Shown in pieces: positions 1 to 9,276 of a stretch of 64,000 nucleotides of DNA. The stretch lies in the NCBI RefSeq assembly GCF_002806995.1, contig NZ_NIHE01000009.1:1-64000 (forward strand), written 5' to 3'. Positions within the stretch are counted from its first letter, which is position 1, and the number at the start of each line of letters is the position of its first letter. Below the pieces are notes generated by a model, which did not search any database, was not told the DNA's origin, and was given only the letters and a program-made list of their open reading frames with translations. The stretch comes from Confluentibacter lentus (GTDB lineage Bacteria > Bacteroidota > Bacteroidia > Flavobacteriales > Flavobacteriaceae). A program made the position numbers and the translations under genes.

Positions 1-161
1 ATCGAGAACTTGGGTTGTGTTGCTTCTCGATACAATTTTCTCATGCTTCGAAAATCACTCGAAGTGACATGAGGGTTGTTAATTATATGTGAGTTAGTTT
101 GTCAGTTCGATTGCGTAGCGTATCGAGAACTTGGGTTGTGTTGCTTTTGGATACAATTTTC
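1..161. repeat. Imperfect 40-bp direct repeat, dispersed intergenic type
   Basis: Positions 1-40 and 122-161 are nearly the same sequence, starting ATCGAGAACTTGGG and differing mainly around a CTCGAT/TTGGAT segment. A short hairpin-like stretch (CTTCGA...TCGAAG, about 46-65) and a TTCGATTGCG stretch lie between them. Repeats of this look are scattered between genes in many flavobacterial genomes. No reading frame is visible before 268. The first copy touches the window edge, so more copies may lie outside. Confidence 0.6.
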
Positions 162-267
162 CAAAGCTCAGTGAAGTCTCCAAAATTGGTAGCCATTATT
201 AATGATATAAAGTTACAAGCTTTGTATAGCAAGTTCTTTCAGCCTTTTATTTTAACTTTACAAAAAA

Positions 268-624
268 ATGAGTAAAATAATAATGAAACATATCATTGCA
301 TTATTGGTTATAGCCTTGCTATTAAGTTGCGGTCATAAAAAAGAAAAAGCAGTACCATTAAAAACGGAAAGCAACACCGAAAACAAGGTTGAATTAAAAA
401 CCGTTTCTGGTGAGGTTACGGACATAAAATTTGGGAAAGATGGTTATACGGCAAAAATAATAACCGCTAACAATAGCATTTATTTTGTAACCATTAGCCG
501 TTCGAATTTAAATAATCCTGAACAATATAAATCTATTCAGATAGGGGAACAACTTAGCATATCAGGCGATTTTTGGATTATGGAAGGCGATAACCAAATG
601 ACTGTTAGGGAGATTTTGGAATAA
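268..624 (+). CDS. Small predicted lipoprotein, possible OB-like fold
   Basis: 118 residues. A basic, hydrophobic N-terminus ends in a lipobox (LLLSC, Cys at about residue 21), so it is probably lipid-anchored in the envelope. The mature part is short and lysine-rich, then forms a strand-rich domain (SGEVTDIKF... to the end) that looks like a small OB-type barrel; I cannot name a family. The ATG at 268 is five codons upstream of a second ATG (283) that would give an equally good signal peptide. It stands alone, with convergent genes downstream. The function is unknown. Confidence 0.65.
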   Translation: MSKIIMKHIIALLVIALLLSCGHKKEKAVPLKTESNTENKVELKTVSGEVTDIKFGKDGYTAKIITANNSIYFVTISRSNLNNPEQYKSIQIGEQLSISGDFWIMEGDNQMTVREILE

Positions 625-779
625 AAAAAACCGCAGATAAATTTCATCCACGGCTTTTAAAACACACTAACATAATAAAATAAACGCTCACATCTGGGTT
701 ATACAGAAGATTTGGAATTCCTATTTACAAGATACCATTAAGACTATAAAACAGTTGTTGGCATTCTTGGTGCCTATAA

Positions 780-1169
780 TTATAATTTTTGAAACGCCTT
801 ATCATATAAGGTGTTTTTAAGTTTTTGGTATTTTTCAAGATGGTACTGAAAACTTTTCCGAAGTTGTTCATACTCTCTTAAATAGGCCATGTCACATTGT
901 ATGTCTTCACATTCCGTTACTTTGGTGTAAGTGTTGGCATATGATAAAACGGTCTTTAAAAGTTGTTTATTCGCTTCTTTACGTTTAGAAAATAGGCTTA
1001 ACGTATTTTTAGGAATCTCATTGCCATCAATGGATTGGGCATATAAGTTTAAGAGCTTATCTACTTCACTATCTATGTATTGAAGCTGATTTGCCCAGCC
1101 TTTTAGTTCTATAAAATTGTATTTGTGCAATACCTCTACATCGGAGTCGTGATTTTCAATTTTTTCCAT
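780..1169 (-). CDS. Hypothetical helical protein, last gene of the gdhA operon
   Basis: 129 residues, highly charged and predicted almost entirely helical, with no signal peptide and no family that I recognise. Its ATG overlaps the stop of the upstream Rnk-like gene by one base (TAATG), so the two are probably translationally coupled. The pattern of Leu, Tyr and Glu suggests a coiled-coil or helical bundle that might bind a partner. A link to the Rnk/GreA-like neighbour is inference from the overlap only. Confidence 0.6.
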   Translation of the reverse strand: MEKIENHDSDVEVLHKYNFIELKGWANQLQYIDSEVDKLLNLYAQSIDGNEIPKNTLSLFSKRKEANKQLLKTVLSYANTYTKVTECEDIQCDMAYLREYEQLRKSFQYHLEKYQKLKNTLYDKAFQKL

Positions 1170-1582
1170 TAGTAGTAAGTTAAATTTTTTTCTTGTGCCT
1201 GTTGGCTAACTTCAATCACCTTTAGTGCTATATCTCCACTCGGGAATTCCCAATGGACAATATCATTTACCGAATACCCAAACAAGGCGGCTCCCATGGG
1301 CGTAAGGATGGAAACCTTGTTGTTTTTTATATCTTTCTCTGAAGGTTGTACAATCTGAATGGTTTTTTCCCAATTGTCTGATGCCACTGTAACAATGCTA
1401 TTTAAGCGTACCACATCATCAGGCATCTCTTCTTCGTCTAGAATGTGCGCCGTTTTTAACTCTTCTGTGAATTTTCGCAATGATTTTTGAATTTCATGAT
1501 CTCCTACATATCCAGAAATGTTAAGAATGCGTTTAATATACACATACTCCTTTTTTTCTAACATTAGACTTCCGTATTTCAT
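1169..1582 (-). CDS. GreA/GreB C-terminal-domain protein, Rnk-like
   Basis: 137 residues. The second half (about 60-135) has the FKBP-like fold signature of GreA/GreB C-terminal and Rnk proteins, including a segment of the type VSILTPMGAALFGYSVNDIV followed by a strand. The N-terminal half is helical and too short to be the full coiled-coil finger of a transcript-cleavage factor, so an RNA-polymerase-binding or Rnk-type role is more likely than true GreA activity. It lies 12 bp after gdhA and overlaps the next gene by one base, consistent with a three-gene operon. Confidence 0.75.
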   Translation of the reverse strand: MKYGSLMLEKKEYVYIKRILNISGYVGDHEIQKSLRKFTEELKTAHILDEEEMPDDVVRLNSIVTVASDNWEKTIQIVQPSEKDIKNNKVSILTPMGAALFGYSVNDIVHWEFPSGDIALKVIEVSQQAQEKNLTYY

Positions 1583-1594
1583 TTTTATCTTTAT

Positions 1595-2899
1595 TTATGG
1601 GAAAATCCCGCGTTGTACATAAGCTTTTTCAATTCTTGTGATGGCAATGCAATAGGCCGCTGTGCGCATATCGATGCCTTCATTTTTGGCATATTCATAA
1701 ACTTTATCAAAGGAATTTTTTAATTTCTTTTCCAGTTTATCCATAACTTCATCTATAGGCCACATGTCGCCACTTCGGTTTTGTAGCCACTCAAAATAGC
1801 TAGCAATAACACCTCCTGAATTACATAAAATATCAGGTATGATGGTGATCCCTTTGGCTAAAAGAATTTTTTCACCTTCTACATCTGTAGGCCCGTTGGC
1901 ACCTTCAGCTACTAATCTTGCCTTGATGTTTGGCGCACTTTCTTTAGTTATCTGATTCCCCAGAGCTGCTGGAATACAAATATCACAGTCCACACCAAAG
2001 AAATCATGCTTGTCTATAATGGATGCTTCTGGAAAACCTGCAATGTTTCCTTTGTTGGATGTGCTATAATTATATAGCTTTTCAACCTGAATGCCTTCAG
2101 GGTTATAGAGGCTTCCAAAAACATCTTGAACCGCTACTAGTTTAGCGCCTTCTTGTTCTAAAAAGTAAGCCGCCCAATATCCAACATTACCGAAACCTTG
2201 TACAATAAAGCGTTTTCCTTGAAGAGTTTCATTTTTGCTGTTTAACCAGAATTTAATATTCAAATACACACCAAATCCTGTGGCTCTATCACGGCCTTCC
2301 AATCCACCACTTTCTATAGGTTTACCTGTGACCACATGTTGGTTTGCCGAACGTTCGGCCGGTGGTCTGGTACTCATATAGGTATCAGCAATCCAAGCCA
2401 TGGTTTGGCTGTTCGTGTTAAGATCGGGAGCTGGGATATCGTGCTCTGGCCCTATATTATCTGCCAAGGCAAACGTGAACCTCCTGGTGATACGTTCCAA
2501 TTCACCTTGCGAGTATTTTGAAGGATCTAACTGGATACCGCCTTTACCGCCACCATAAGGTAATCCGGCAAGCGACGTTTTCCACGTCATCCACATAGCA
2601 AGGGCTCTTGCGGCATCAATATCAACTGTTGGATGGTAACGTAAACCGCCTTTGTATGGTCCCAGTGCATTATTATGTTGCACACGATACCCTCTAAATA
2701 TCTCAACGTCCCCATTATCCATTTTCACTGGAAAATGTATGACAAGCTCATTGTTAGTGATGCTTAAAATCTTACGGATGTTTGGGTTTAAATGAATGTG
2801 ATTGGCTGCACGGTTAAATTGCTCCATCACATTATCCATCATCCCTCTTTTTAATATGTTTTTAGTTTTAGAATTTAATTCTTCTGTCATTATTTCCAT
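1595..2899 (-). CDS. gdhA: Glu/Leu/Phe/Val family glutamate dehydrogenase
   Basis: 434 residues, the normal length for the hexameric family. It interconverts L-glutamate with 2-oxoglutarate and ammonia using NAD(P). The N-terminal substrate domain carries the glycine-rich catalytic-lysine segment PYGGGKGG (about residue 115) and the AAR-LAMWMTWK region. The C-terminal Rossmann domain carries GFGNVG (about 237). A downstream ATG at codon 4 (MTEELN) is an alternative start. It heads the minus-strand unit with the Rnk-like and helical genes. The coenzyme preference cannot be read by eye. Confidence 0.95.
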   Translation of the reverse strand: MEIMTEELNSKTKNILKRGMMDNVMEQFNRAANHIHLNPNIRKILSITNNELVIHFPVKMDNGDVEIFRGYRVQHNNALGPYKGGLRYHPTVDIDAARALAMWMTWKTSLAGLPYGGGKGGIQLDPSKYSQGELERITRRFTFALADNIGPEHDIPAPDLNTNSQTMAWIADTYMSTRPPAERSANQHVVTGKPIESGGLEGRDRATGFGVYLNIKFWLNSKNETLQGKRFIVQGFGNVGYWAAYFLEQEGAKLVAVQDVFGSLYNPEGIQVEKLYNYSTSNKGNIAGFPEASIIDKHDFFGVDCDICIPAALGNQITKESAPNIKARLVAEGANGPTDVEGEKILLAKGITIIPDILCNSGGVIASYFEWLQNRSGDMWPIDEVMDKLEKKLKNSFDKVYEYAKNEGIDMRTAAYCIAITRIEKAYVQRGIFP

Positions 2900-2928
2900 G
2901 ATGTTGTTCTTATAAATTTTAATTAATG

Positions 2929-3294
2929 TTACAGCAACTTAATTTCATTTACAGCCAAAGCTTTCTCCAAACTAATACTTATTGTAGGTGTGGTATTAAA
3001 AAACTTTTTACCATCTTTCCTTTTTACAGTTATTCTGGTATGGCCATCTTTTATTGCTTTTACTTCGGTTACGACAACTTCTTTACCCAAAGCTGCCTTA
3101 TAATTGGCAACACCATTTCGGGTAATTACAAAATTGGCCCTTGGAAGTTTGATGTATTTATACTTTGTATTTGAAGGATTTCCTATTTCTATAACATCTC
3201 CTTTTGTTACACTTACAGTATTATTTGGTTGATTCTGTGAATGCATACTTAACGATACTAAGGCTATTAGCGCTGCCATTACATAATTTCTCAT
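2929..3294 (-). CDS. Small secreted protein of unknown function
   Basis: 121 residues. It starts with a classical signal peptide (MRNYVMAALIALVSLSMHSQ) and no lipobox, so it is probably periplasmic. The mature part is strand-rich and basic, with an SH3-like alternation of short strands. It sits 29 bp upstream of gdhA on the same strand and may share its transcript. I recognise no catalytic motif and no family. Confidence 0.6.
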   Translation of the reverse strand: MRNYVMAALIALVSLSMHSQNQPNNTVSVTKGDVIEIGNPSNTKYKYIKLPRANFVITRNGVANYKAALGKEVVVTEVKAIKDGHTRITVKRKDGKKFFNTTPTISISLEKALAVNEIKLL

Positions 3295-3422
3295 AATTGA
3301 TTTTTTAAATTAAACTTAAATGTTATTATTACTTTTATTTAGTCAGAAAACATGTGTTGTTTTCCAGTCTTCTGTACATACAATTAGTTAACAATGAGTT
3401 AAAATCAAGGTTAACTTTTCTA

Positions 3423-3605
3423 TTAATGATTTATCTGTTGTTGATAATCTAGGTTTTGACTTGTACCTATTTTAGTGGATGACTTAGGTTTTACTATCAA
3501 TTCATCATATTCACTGCATGACCATACCAAGTTTTTTTGATCTGTAAGGACACAAGTTGCTACGTGCATACAGGAGGGACATATATTAAATTGTTTCGCC
3601 TTCAT
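3423..3605 (-). CDS. Small cysteine-containing (zinc-ribbon-like) protein
   Basis: About 60 residues from the ATG at 3605; two more upstream ATGs (3629, 3677) would give longer forms, but the conserved-looking part starts at MKAKQFNICPSC. It has a CPSC pair followed by two further Cys (ATCVLT and WSCSEYDE), a spacing compatible with one zinc site. Short proteins of this kind with a terminal CSEYDE are common orphan genes in flavobacteria. The role is unknown; metal binding is inferred from the four cysteines only. Confidence 0.55.
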   Translation of the reverse strand: MKAKQFNICPSCMHVATCVLTDQKNLVWSCSEYDELIVKPKSSTKIGTSQNLDYQQQINH

Positions 3606-3799
3606 AGGTATATATTGTTTTTTAACCATTAGGACAATATATATGCCAGTGCGTGCCACAAATAGTGCTGAACACATTGAACGCCTTTAAACACAAGGGA
3701 TTTAAAGTTTTTATGGTTTAAAAGAGAAAGTAAAGGAGTGGTACATAATTACCCAGTCGAGGTAATATGTTCCGATGATATGTCTTTAATAAGTTTAGG

Positions 3800-5122
3800 T
3801 TATTCTGAAAGCTTTTGACGGATTGTTTTTCTATCAATACCAAGAATTTCAGCAGCTTTGGTTTTGTTGTTATTGGTACTATTTAATACCTTTTGAATGT
3901 ACTGTTTCTCCATGTCCTTTAGCGACATGAGTTTTTCACTTGAAAAATCAATAGTATACTTAAAGTAGTGGGGTAGATGTTCTACGTCTATTATTTTATC
4001 ACACATAATGACGGCACGTTGAATCACGTTTTCCAATTCCCTTATGTTTCCGGGCCAATCGTAACGTTGCAGTATATTTAATGCTTCCGGACTTATTTTT
4101 ACAAAGCGGTCTTTATATTCTACGCCATATTTAAATAGAAACTTATCTACCAACAACGGAATATCTTCTTTACGTTCCCTTAAAGGCGCTACATGGATTT
4201 CAACAACCGTAAGCCGGTAATACAAATCCTCCCTAAACGTTTGTTTTTTTATTAGGTCTCTTAAGTTGCTGTTGGTTGCTGCAATAATGCGCACATCTAC
4301 TTTCTCGGTTTTTTGGGAACCCACTTTTACAACTTCTTTTTCCTGTAAAACACGTAATAATCTTGATTGAACTGCTAACGATGCATTGCCAATTTCATCC
4401 AAGAAAATGGTGCCTCCATGGGCGGCCTGAAAATAGCCATCCCTATTGGAGTCCGCTCCTGTAAATGCCCCTTTAACATAGCCAAAGAGTTCAGCTTCCA
4501 ACAGGTTTTCGGGAATGCCCCCACAATTCACCGAAATAAACGGAGCTCTGGCATATTTACCTTGATAATGGATGGCACGCGCCACTAATTCTTTACCGGT
4601 ACCACTTTCCCCATGTATAAAAACAGTCGCTTTATTGTCCTTGACCCGTTCAATGATTTGAATGACTTTATCAATTTTTTCGGATGAGCCTATAATGTCA
4701 CCATATGCTTTTTTGTCTTCTGGCTTAAGGACGGTTTTAGAATGCCTCTCACTTTTAGATAGGCTGTTATCCATAGCAGACTTTAGCTCTTCTTTTGTAA
4801 AAGGTTTTGTAAGATAGTCCACTTTAGATTTTATGGCCGCTAACGAATCTTGTATGGAAGGGTATCCCGTAACCACAAGTTTAGGAAGCTGTGGGTAATG
4901 TTCGGACACAAATTTAATGAGTTCAAAACCATCAATCTCAGGCATTTTTAAATCCGTAATAAGTAAATCAATGGACGTATCCCTTAAAATAGCGACAGCT
5001 TCTTTTACCGAAACGGCTTTATAAGTATGATAATTCCATGATTGCAAATGACGATGTAATAACTCCAAAATATGGATATCATCATCTACAACCAATATGT
5101 TTTCTTTTCGGAACTGCATCAT
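3800..5122 (-). CDS. Sigma-54-dependent response regulator, NtrC family
   Basis: 440 residues with the standard three-part layout. The receiver domain (1-120) has the phospho-acceptor Asp in LLITDLKMP (about 57). The AAA+ sigma-54 activator domain (about 145-370) has Walker A GESGTGKE, the sigma-54 contact loop GAFTGA and Walker B IFLDEIG. A Fis-type helix-turn-helix ends the protein (KAAEILGIDRKTIRQKL). The start overlaps the end of the kinase gene by four bases, so the two form one operon and surely one signalling pair. The targets are unknown; with gdhA next door, nitrogen control is a guess. Confidence 0.95.
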   Translation of the reverse strand: MMQFRKENILVVDDDIHILELLHRHLQSWNYHTYKAVSVKEAVAILRDTSIDLLITDLKMPEIDGFELIKFVSEHYPQLPKLVVTGYPSIQDSLAAIKSKVDYLTKPFTKEELKSAMDNSLSKSERHSKTVLKPEDKKAYGDIIGSSEKIDKVIQIIERVKDNKATVFIHGESGTGKELVARAIHYQGKYARAPFISVNCGGIPENLLEAELFGYVKGAFTGADSNRDGYFQAAHGGTIFLDEIGNASLAVQSRLLRVLQEKEVVKVGSQKTEKVDVRIIAATNSNLRDLIKKQTFREDLYYRLTVVEIHVAPLRERKEDIPLLVDKFLFKYGVEYKDRFVKISPEALNILQRYDWPGNIRELENVIQRAVIMCDKIIDVEHLPHYFKYTIDFSSEKLMSLKDMEKQYIQKVLNSTNNNKTKAAEILGIDRKTIRQKLSE

Positions 5123-6210
5123 AGTAACTTTGGTAATGTGACTGTAAAGGTAGCCCCTTTAAGTGAATTATTCTCTGCCAAAATAGTGCCCTTATGGCTC
5201 ATAACGATTCCATGAACAACACTTAAGCCTAGGCCTGAACCTTCACCAACAGGCTTTGTACTATAAAAAGGTTGAAATACTTTTTCTAAAGCCTCATCAC
5301 TTAACCCTGTTCCTTCATCAGAAATTTTAATAATCACATCCTTTTTGTTTTGTGAGGCGGATATGGTTACCAATCCGTTTTTTGGTGAAAAATAGATAGC
5401 ATTAATTAATAAATTAAAAATTATTTGGGTCAATTGAACTGAATCAGCTCGCAACATGATGACGTCGTCATCAATCGTGACAATGTATTTTACATCGTTT
5501 TTCCGAAACGTTAATTCCAATAAATTTATCGCATTTTTTATAATGGGTACAATGTTTAAACGTTTCATTTCCTGTGGCATTTCACAAGCAAAAAACATTA
5601 ATTTTTTAACAACTTCTCGCGAAAAAATGGCGCTATTGATGATTTTGTCTAAATCAGCCACAGACGCTTCATCTGCTTCTAATTTTGACTTTAACAATTC
5701 TGAAAAGCCTAAAATATTAGCAAGAGGGGTATTAAGTTCGTGTGCTATACCGGCGGTTAGTTCCCCCAAAATAGCCAATCTATCGGCTTTCTCCATTTGA
5801 CGTTTTAAGGCTATTTCATTATTCCTGATTTCAATACGTTCTAATAGATCACCGATTTTTAACGCCACATTATTAATTAAAAGTTGTTCTTCTTTTAAAA
5901 AAATATATTGGTTATTAGCTTCTTCTGCATAGGTTACAAAAATGCGTCCACTTTTTTTATTAAAAACCAAAATATCACTATGCATGGAAACTGCTTCCCT
6001 TTTGTCTAAAACCTGGCTGATGGGATGTTGCGTGTCAATGATAACTTCTATTTGTTCAGGAAACTGAAAGGCCTCCTTTAAGCACGAAGCGATGGCCTTT
6101 AATGTATTGTCAACACTTTCCGCATGGGCCATGGAAATAATGGATGATACTTTATAAAGACAGGTTAATTCTTTAATGCGCTCTTTTAATGCCGTTTCGG
6201 TTGAGTTCAT
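5119..6210 (-). CDS. Soluble sensor histidine kinase, partner of the NtrC-like regulator
   Basis: 363 residues with no membrane segment, so a cytoplasmic sensor. The N-terminal 130 residues form a GAF-like input region. HisKA carries the phospho-acceptor His in IAHELNTPL (about residue 156), and HATPase_c has the N box (NLLINAIYF), the G1 motif DEGTGLS and the G2 motif GSGLGLS. It is the first gene of a two-gene unit whose second gene overlaps it by four bases. The input signal cannot be deduced; the lack of transmembrane segments argues for an internal cue. Confidence 0.93.
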   Translation of the reverse strand: MNSTETALKERIKELTCLYKVSSIISMAHAESVDNTLKAIASCLKEAFQFPEQIEVIIDTQHPISQVLDKREAVSMHSDILVFNKKSGRIFVTYAEEANNQYIFLKEEQLLINNVALKIGDLLERIEIRNNEIALKRQMEKADRLAILGELTAGIAHELNTPLANILGFSELLKSKLEADEASVADLDKIINSAIFSREVVKKLMFFACEMPQEMKRLNIVPIIKNAINLLELTFRKNDVKYIVTIDDDVIMLRADSVQLTQIIFNLLINAIYFSPKNGLVTISASQNKKDVIIKISDEGTGLSDEALEKVFQPFYSTKPVGEGSGLGLSVVHGIVMSHKGTILAENNSLKGATFTVTLPKLL

Positions 6211-6738
6211 GATGCCATAATTGAATAAGTCTTGGTACTGTAGTTGCTAACTTCAGGTTTTATGAAAATAATCAAAAAAAATGGGATGGTGTTTAAACTT
6301 TTATAGACTTTTTTTATTGATTGATACATAGTGCTTTCAATACTCCTGCAATTTATATGGTTTTGATGAATAGGTGTTTGTGTTAACTATCTGGAATTTA
6401 AGAATATATTAACGCTCTATGGGATATATTTTTTTATGTTTGCAACATAATCTTCTAGGTTTGCTATGGTATTTAGAAATTTTAAAAATAGTAGTGTTTT
6501 TCTAAAAAGCAGTCAGGCTTTTGGCTATTGTTTTACAAGTCAAAGATTCTTTCAAAACCATAAATTGAAAATCATCTTCCTGACTTTTTAAGCACGGCGA
6601 GGGTGCTTAGTACAGTCCGATAACCTTAATACATATTTTTTACGATACCAATTGTGGGAACAGTTGTTAGATACCTCGTGGTTTAAGGTTTGGTCTGCCA
6701 TATAACAAAGTCATGTTTAACATTAAATTTTAAAAGTA
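6211..6738. other. 528-bp intergenic stretch with several possible RNA hairpins
   Basis: There is no convincing ORF. The section from about 6465 to 6630 has nested inverted repeats: TTTAGAAA with TTTCTAAA, AGTCAGG with CCTGACT (spaced about 75 bases) and AAGCAC with GTGCTT around a GC-rich loop. The last two sit close together just upstream of a small basic-protein gene. This could be a small RNA, a long leader of that gene, or chance. I see no match to known riboswitch cores. Confidence 0.35.
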
Positions 6739-6846
6739 ATGGCAAGAGGCAAAACTTTAAAAGCTCCTAAAGTTGATTTAAAGACGAAGAAACAGGAGAA
6801 AATTAAAATGAAGCTGGAAGCTCAGCAAACTAGAAAACGCAAATAG
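6739..6846 (+). CDS. Very small basic protein (35 aa)
   Basis: The ATG at 6739 opens a 35-codon frame ending in TAG at 6844-6846. The product is almost all Lys, Arg, Gln and Ala/Leu (start MARGKTLKAPKVDLKTKK), so it is strongly basic and probably helical, suggesting RNA or ribosome association. A strong intrinsic terminator follows at 6889, which supports a real transcript. It is too short for normal gene finders. No family is recognised. Confidence 0.55.
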   Translation: MARGKTLKAPKVDLKTKKQEKIKMKLEAQQTRKRK

Positions 6847-6888
6847 ACCTATTGGCAAACCAAAATAAGATTCAAATATAATAATGTT

Positions 6889-6926
6889 AACCCTGAAGTT
6901 TAAGTGTGTTAGCTTCAGGGTTTTTT
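6889..6926 (+). terminator. Intrinsic terminator after the small basic-protein gene
   Basis: A perfect 10-bp stem (AACCCTGAAG with CTTCAGGGTT, 6889-6898 and 6913-6922) is followed by a T run. It lies 42 bp after the stop at 6846. Confidence 0.85.
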
Positions 6927-7093
6927 ATTGCATTCAATGTATATTTAAAGCTGTAAATAATATACTTTTAAAAACCATTTGGTTTAAGATAATATGATTT
7001 ATATTTTTTAATTATCTTAGTTTTTGAGCCGTGAAACTAAATAGACGGATTCTTGTGCTAATCACGAAGAATATTCATTAAACATGTAAGGCA

Positions 7094-7441
7094 ATGACAA
7101 AAGCAGAGATAGCAAAAGCCTTTTCAAACGGCACCTTTGATAAAACATACGACCATATTGCTGAAGATGCTATTTGGGAAGTTGTGGAAGAAAACATGTT
7201 TGTTGGAAAGAAAGCCATCGTTGAAAATTGTAATCTGGTAGCTGCTTATTTTAAATCCGTAACAACCAACTTTAAAACATTGCATGTTATTTCGGAAGAA
7301 AATAAGGTGGTTATTACTGGTACGGCAGAGTTTATAAGGGAAGGAAAACGTGTGTCGTTTGTGTCTGCTTGTGATGTACATGAGTTTAACGACCAAAATA
7401 AAATTGAAAGAATAACGTCTTATTGTATTCAAAGTCAATGA
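7094..7441 (+). CDS. SnoaL-like / NTF2-fold protein
   Basis: 115 residues. The pattern of an N-terminal helix (TKAEIAKAFSNGTFDKTYDHIAEDAIWEV) with an ensuing four-strand sheet is that of the SnoaL-like branch of the NTF2 superfamily. Members bind small hydrophobic molecules or act as isomerases or cyclases, and many have no known substrate. No signal peptide, so cytoplasmic. It stands alone, convergent with the susCD unit. The family call is fairly safe; the function is unknown. Confidence 0.75.
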   Translation: MTKAEIAKAFSNGTFDKTYDHIAEDAIWEVVEENMFVGKKAIVENCNLVAAYFKSVTTNFKTLHVISEENKVVITGTAEFIREGKRVSFVSACDVHEFNDQNKIERITSYCIQSQ

Positions 7442-7495
7442 TGCACACAATGACCTTACAATGGTAATAATTCAAAAAGCCTTCATTATGGAATA

Positions 7496-7530
7496 AAAAA
7501 AATGTGCCATTTCAATTAAGGAAATGACAC
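7496..7530 (-). terminator. Intrinsic terminator of the susCD operon
   Basis: The stem GTGCCATTTC (7504-7513) pairs with GAAATGACAC (7521-7530) with one mismatch. Read on the minus strand it is followed by eight T, so it mainly ends transcription coming from susD; it may also slow readthrough from the SnoaL-like gene. Confidence 0.75.
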
Positions 7531-7567
7531 ACTTTTATTAACTAAATTTACTAACTCAAATTTTTGA

Positions 7568-9262
7568 TTATTCCCAACCTGGTGTTTGGGTTAAACTACC
7601 ACCATTTCTAAGAATTTCATTTGTTTCAATAGGTAACAAATACATTTCAGGTAAAAATGTTCTTTGTAACAATAAAACGGGTGTATAGGTTTTAACATTG
7701 CCATCTTTAAAGATATCCATGCCATAGATAGGTCTGTTTTCTATATCTTCTGCTATTTTCCATCTTTTAACATCCCATAGTCTATGTTCTTCAAATGCCA
7801 ATTCAATTCTACGTTCATTATAAATTTTCTGTCTTAGATCATTACCAGTAACTGTTGCAGGTATATTGGGCATACCAACTCTATTTCTGGTTTTAGAGGC
7901 ATATTCCCTAGCTGTCGCTTCGTCACCAAGTTGAAATTTAGCCTCTGCATAGTTAAGATAAATTTCACCTAAACGGAATATTATCCAAGGGTTGGTATAA
8001 TTTGTTTGCCAACTAATAGGGGTATTATCATCTGGCATAAACTTTCTCATGATATAGTTTGATCGTGGATTGTCACTACTTTGTTTATAGTTATCATATC
8101 CGTAAGTGCTACCATCTGGTGATACCCACATTTCGAAAGTGTCTCCATGGTATTGGCTTTCGTCATGTATTATGGAAGCGTCTAAACGGGGATCTCTATT
8201 AGCATAAGGATTTTGAGGATCATATCCTGAAGCAGGGTTTATGGTTTTTGTATAAGAAGCACCAGAACCTGAATAGAAAAACGGAGGCTCTCCATTAGTC
8301 ATTTCATAATCATCTACTAAGTTTTGAGATGGACCATTACTAGACCACCATCCACCATAAGCACCATATCTGCGTCCTAAATTGTGCATAGGCGCTTGGT
8401 GAAAGTTAGTCGTTGAAAACTGTCTAGAAAAAATGATCTCGTTATTAGCTGAGCCACTTGGTTGATTAAACAAAGTAGTGTAGTCTGGATGTAAAGTATA
8501 ACCAGTTAACAAGTCTTCGGCAGCATCCGCTGCTTTTTGCCATTTTGCAAGATCATTGCTAGGGTTGAATAAAGGAGATGCAGCATATAAAAGCATACGG
8601 GATTTTAATGCTTTAGCAGCATCTGCGGTAGCTCTACCAAAATTACTGTCAGTAGATGCGTATTTAGTAGTTAAATCTGGAATAGCTTCGTTTAGCTCGT
8701 CTTCAATAAAGGCTACACACTCATCAAAAGTATTTCTTGTAAAGCTATACTCATCACCTAAATTATAGGTTTGTGTAATGATGGGGACACCACCAAACCT
8801 CTTGATAAATTCAAAATAAATATAGGCCCTTAAAAATTTTGCTTCAGCAACTAATTGTGCTTTATTACTAAATGTTAGAGTACTTTCATCCATTTTCTCT
8901 ACAAAAAGATTGATTTTTCTAAGATAACTAAAACCAGTATTCCAATAATAAATGTTACCACCTCCTGTCCAATGATTGTTGGCTACACTACCAATATTAT
9001 CAGGATTGATGTTACCTCTAGAATAATTCCCTATATCCCATGAAATACTATTAAATGCCTCATCGGTAGCTTTCGATTGCATGTGTATTTTGTACCCATG
9101 CTGTATGGAATTATACAATTCAGTATGGTATGCAGCTGTAAGTTTTGCATCATTCCATACTGCAGCTTCGCTAATTTGATCAATTGGCGCCAGGTCGAGA
9201 ATGTCATCGCTACATGAATAACATGCGCAAATCACTGTGATTAATAAAATTAATTTTTTCAT
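7568..9262 (-). CDS. SusD/RagB-family nutrient-binding lipoprotein
   Basis: 564 residues. The signal peptide ends in a lipobox (CYSCSD, Cys about 17), followed by the SusD N-terminal pattern DDILDLAPIDQISEAAVW and TPR-like helices. The C-terminal RagB part contains the usual ending with LLPIETNEILRNG. SusD proteins sit on the cell surface and cap the SusC barrel, capturing a glycan. It is 14 bp downstream of its SusC partner and ends at a terminator. The glycan cannot be named: no glycoside hydrolase or sulfatase lies in this subcluster. Confidence 0.95.
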   Translation of the reverse strand: MKKLILLITVICACYSCSDDILDLAPIDQISEAAVWNDAKLTAAYHTELYNSIQHGYKIHMQSKATDEAFNSISWDIGNYSRGNINPDNIGSVANNHWTGGGNIYYWNTGFSYLRKINLFVEKMDESTLTFSNKAQLVAEAKFLRAYIYFEFIKRFGGVPIITQTYNLGDEYSFTRNTFDECVAFIEDELNEAIPDLTTKYASTDSNFGRATADAAKALKSRMLLYAASPLFNPSNDLAKWQKAADAAEDLLTGYTLHPDYTTLFNQPSGSANNEIIFSRQFSTTNFHQAPMHNLGRRYGAYGGWWSSNGPSQNLVDDYEMTNGEPPFFYSGSGASYTKTINPASGYDPQNPYANRDPRLDASIIHDESQYHGDTFEMWVSPDGSTYGYDNYKQSSDNPRSNYIMRKFMPDDNTPISWQTNYTNPWIIFRLGEIYLNYAEAKFQLGDEATAREYASKTRNRVGMPNIPATVTGNDLRQKIYNERRIELAFEEHRLWDVKRWKIAEDIENRPIYGMDIFKDGNVKTYTPVLLLQRTFLPEMYLLPIETNEILRNGGSLTQTPGWE

Positions 9263-9276
9263 TTTCTTTCTTTTTT

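Noticed and set aside
6211-7093. Known riboswitch or 6S/tmRNA in the intergenic region
   Set aside because: None of the core motifs of these RNAs that I know can be found; left as an unexplained structured stretch.
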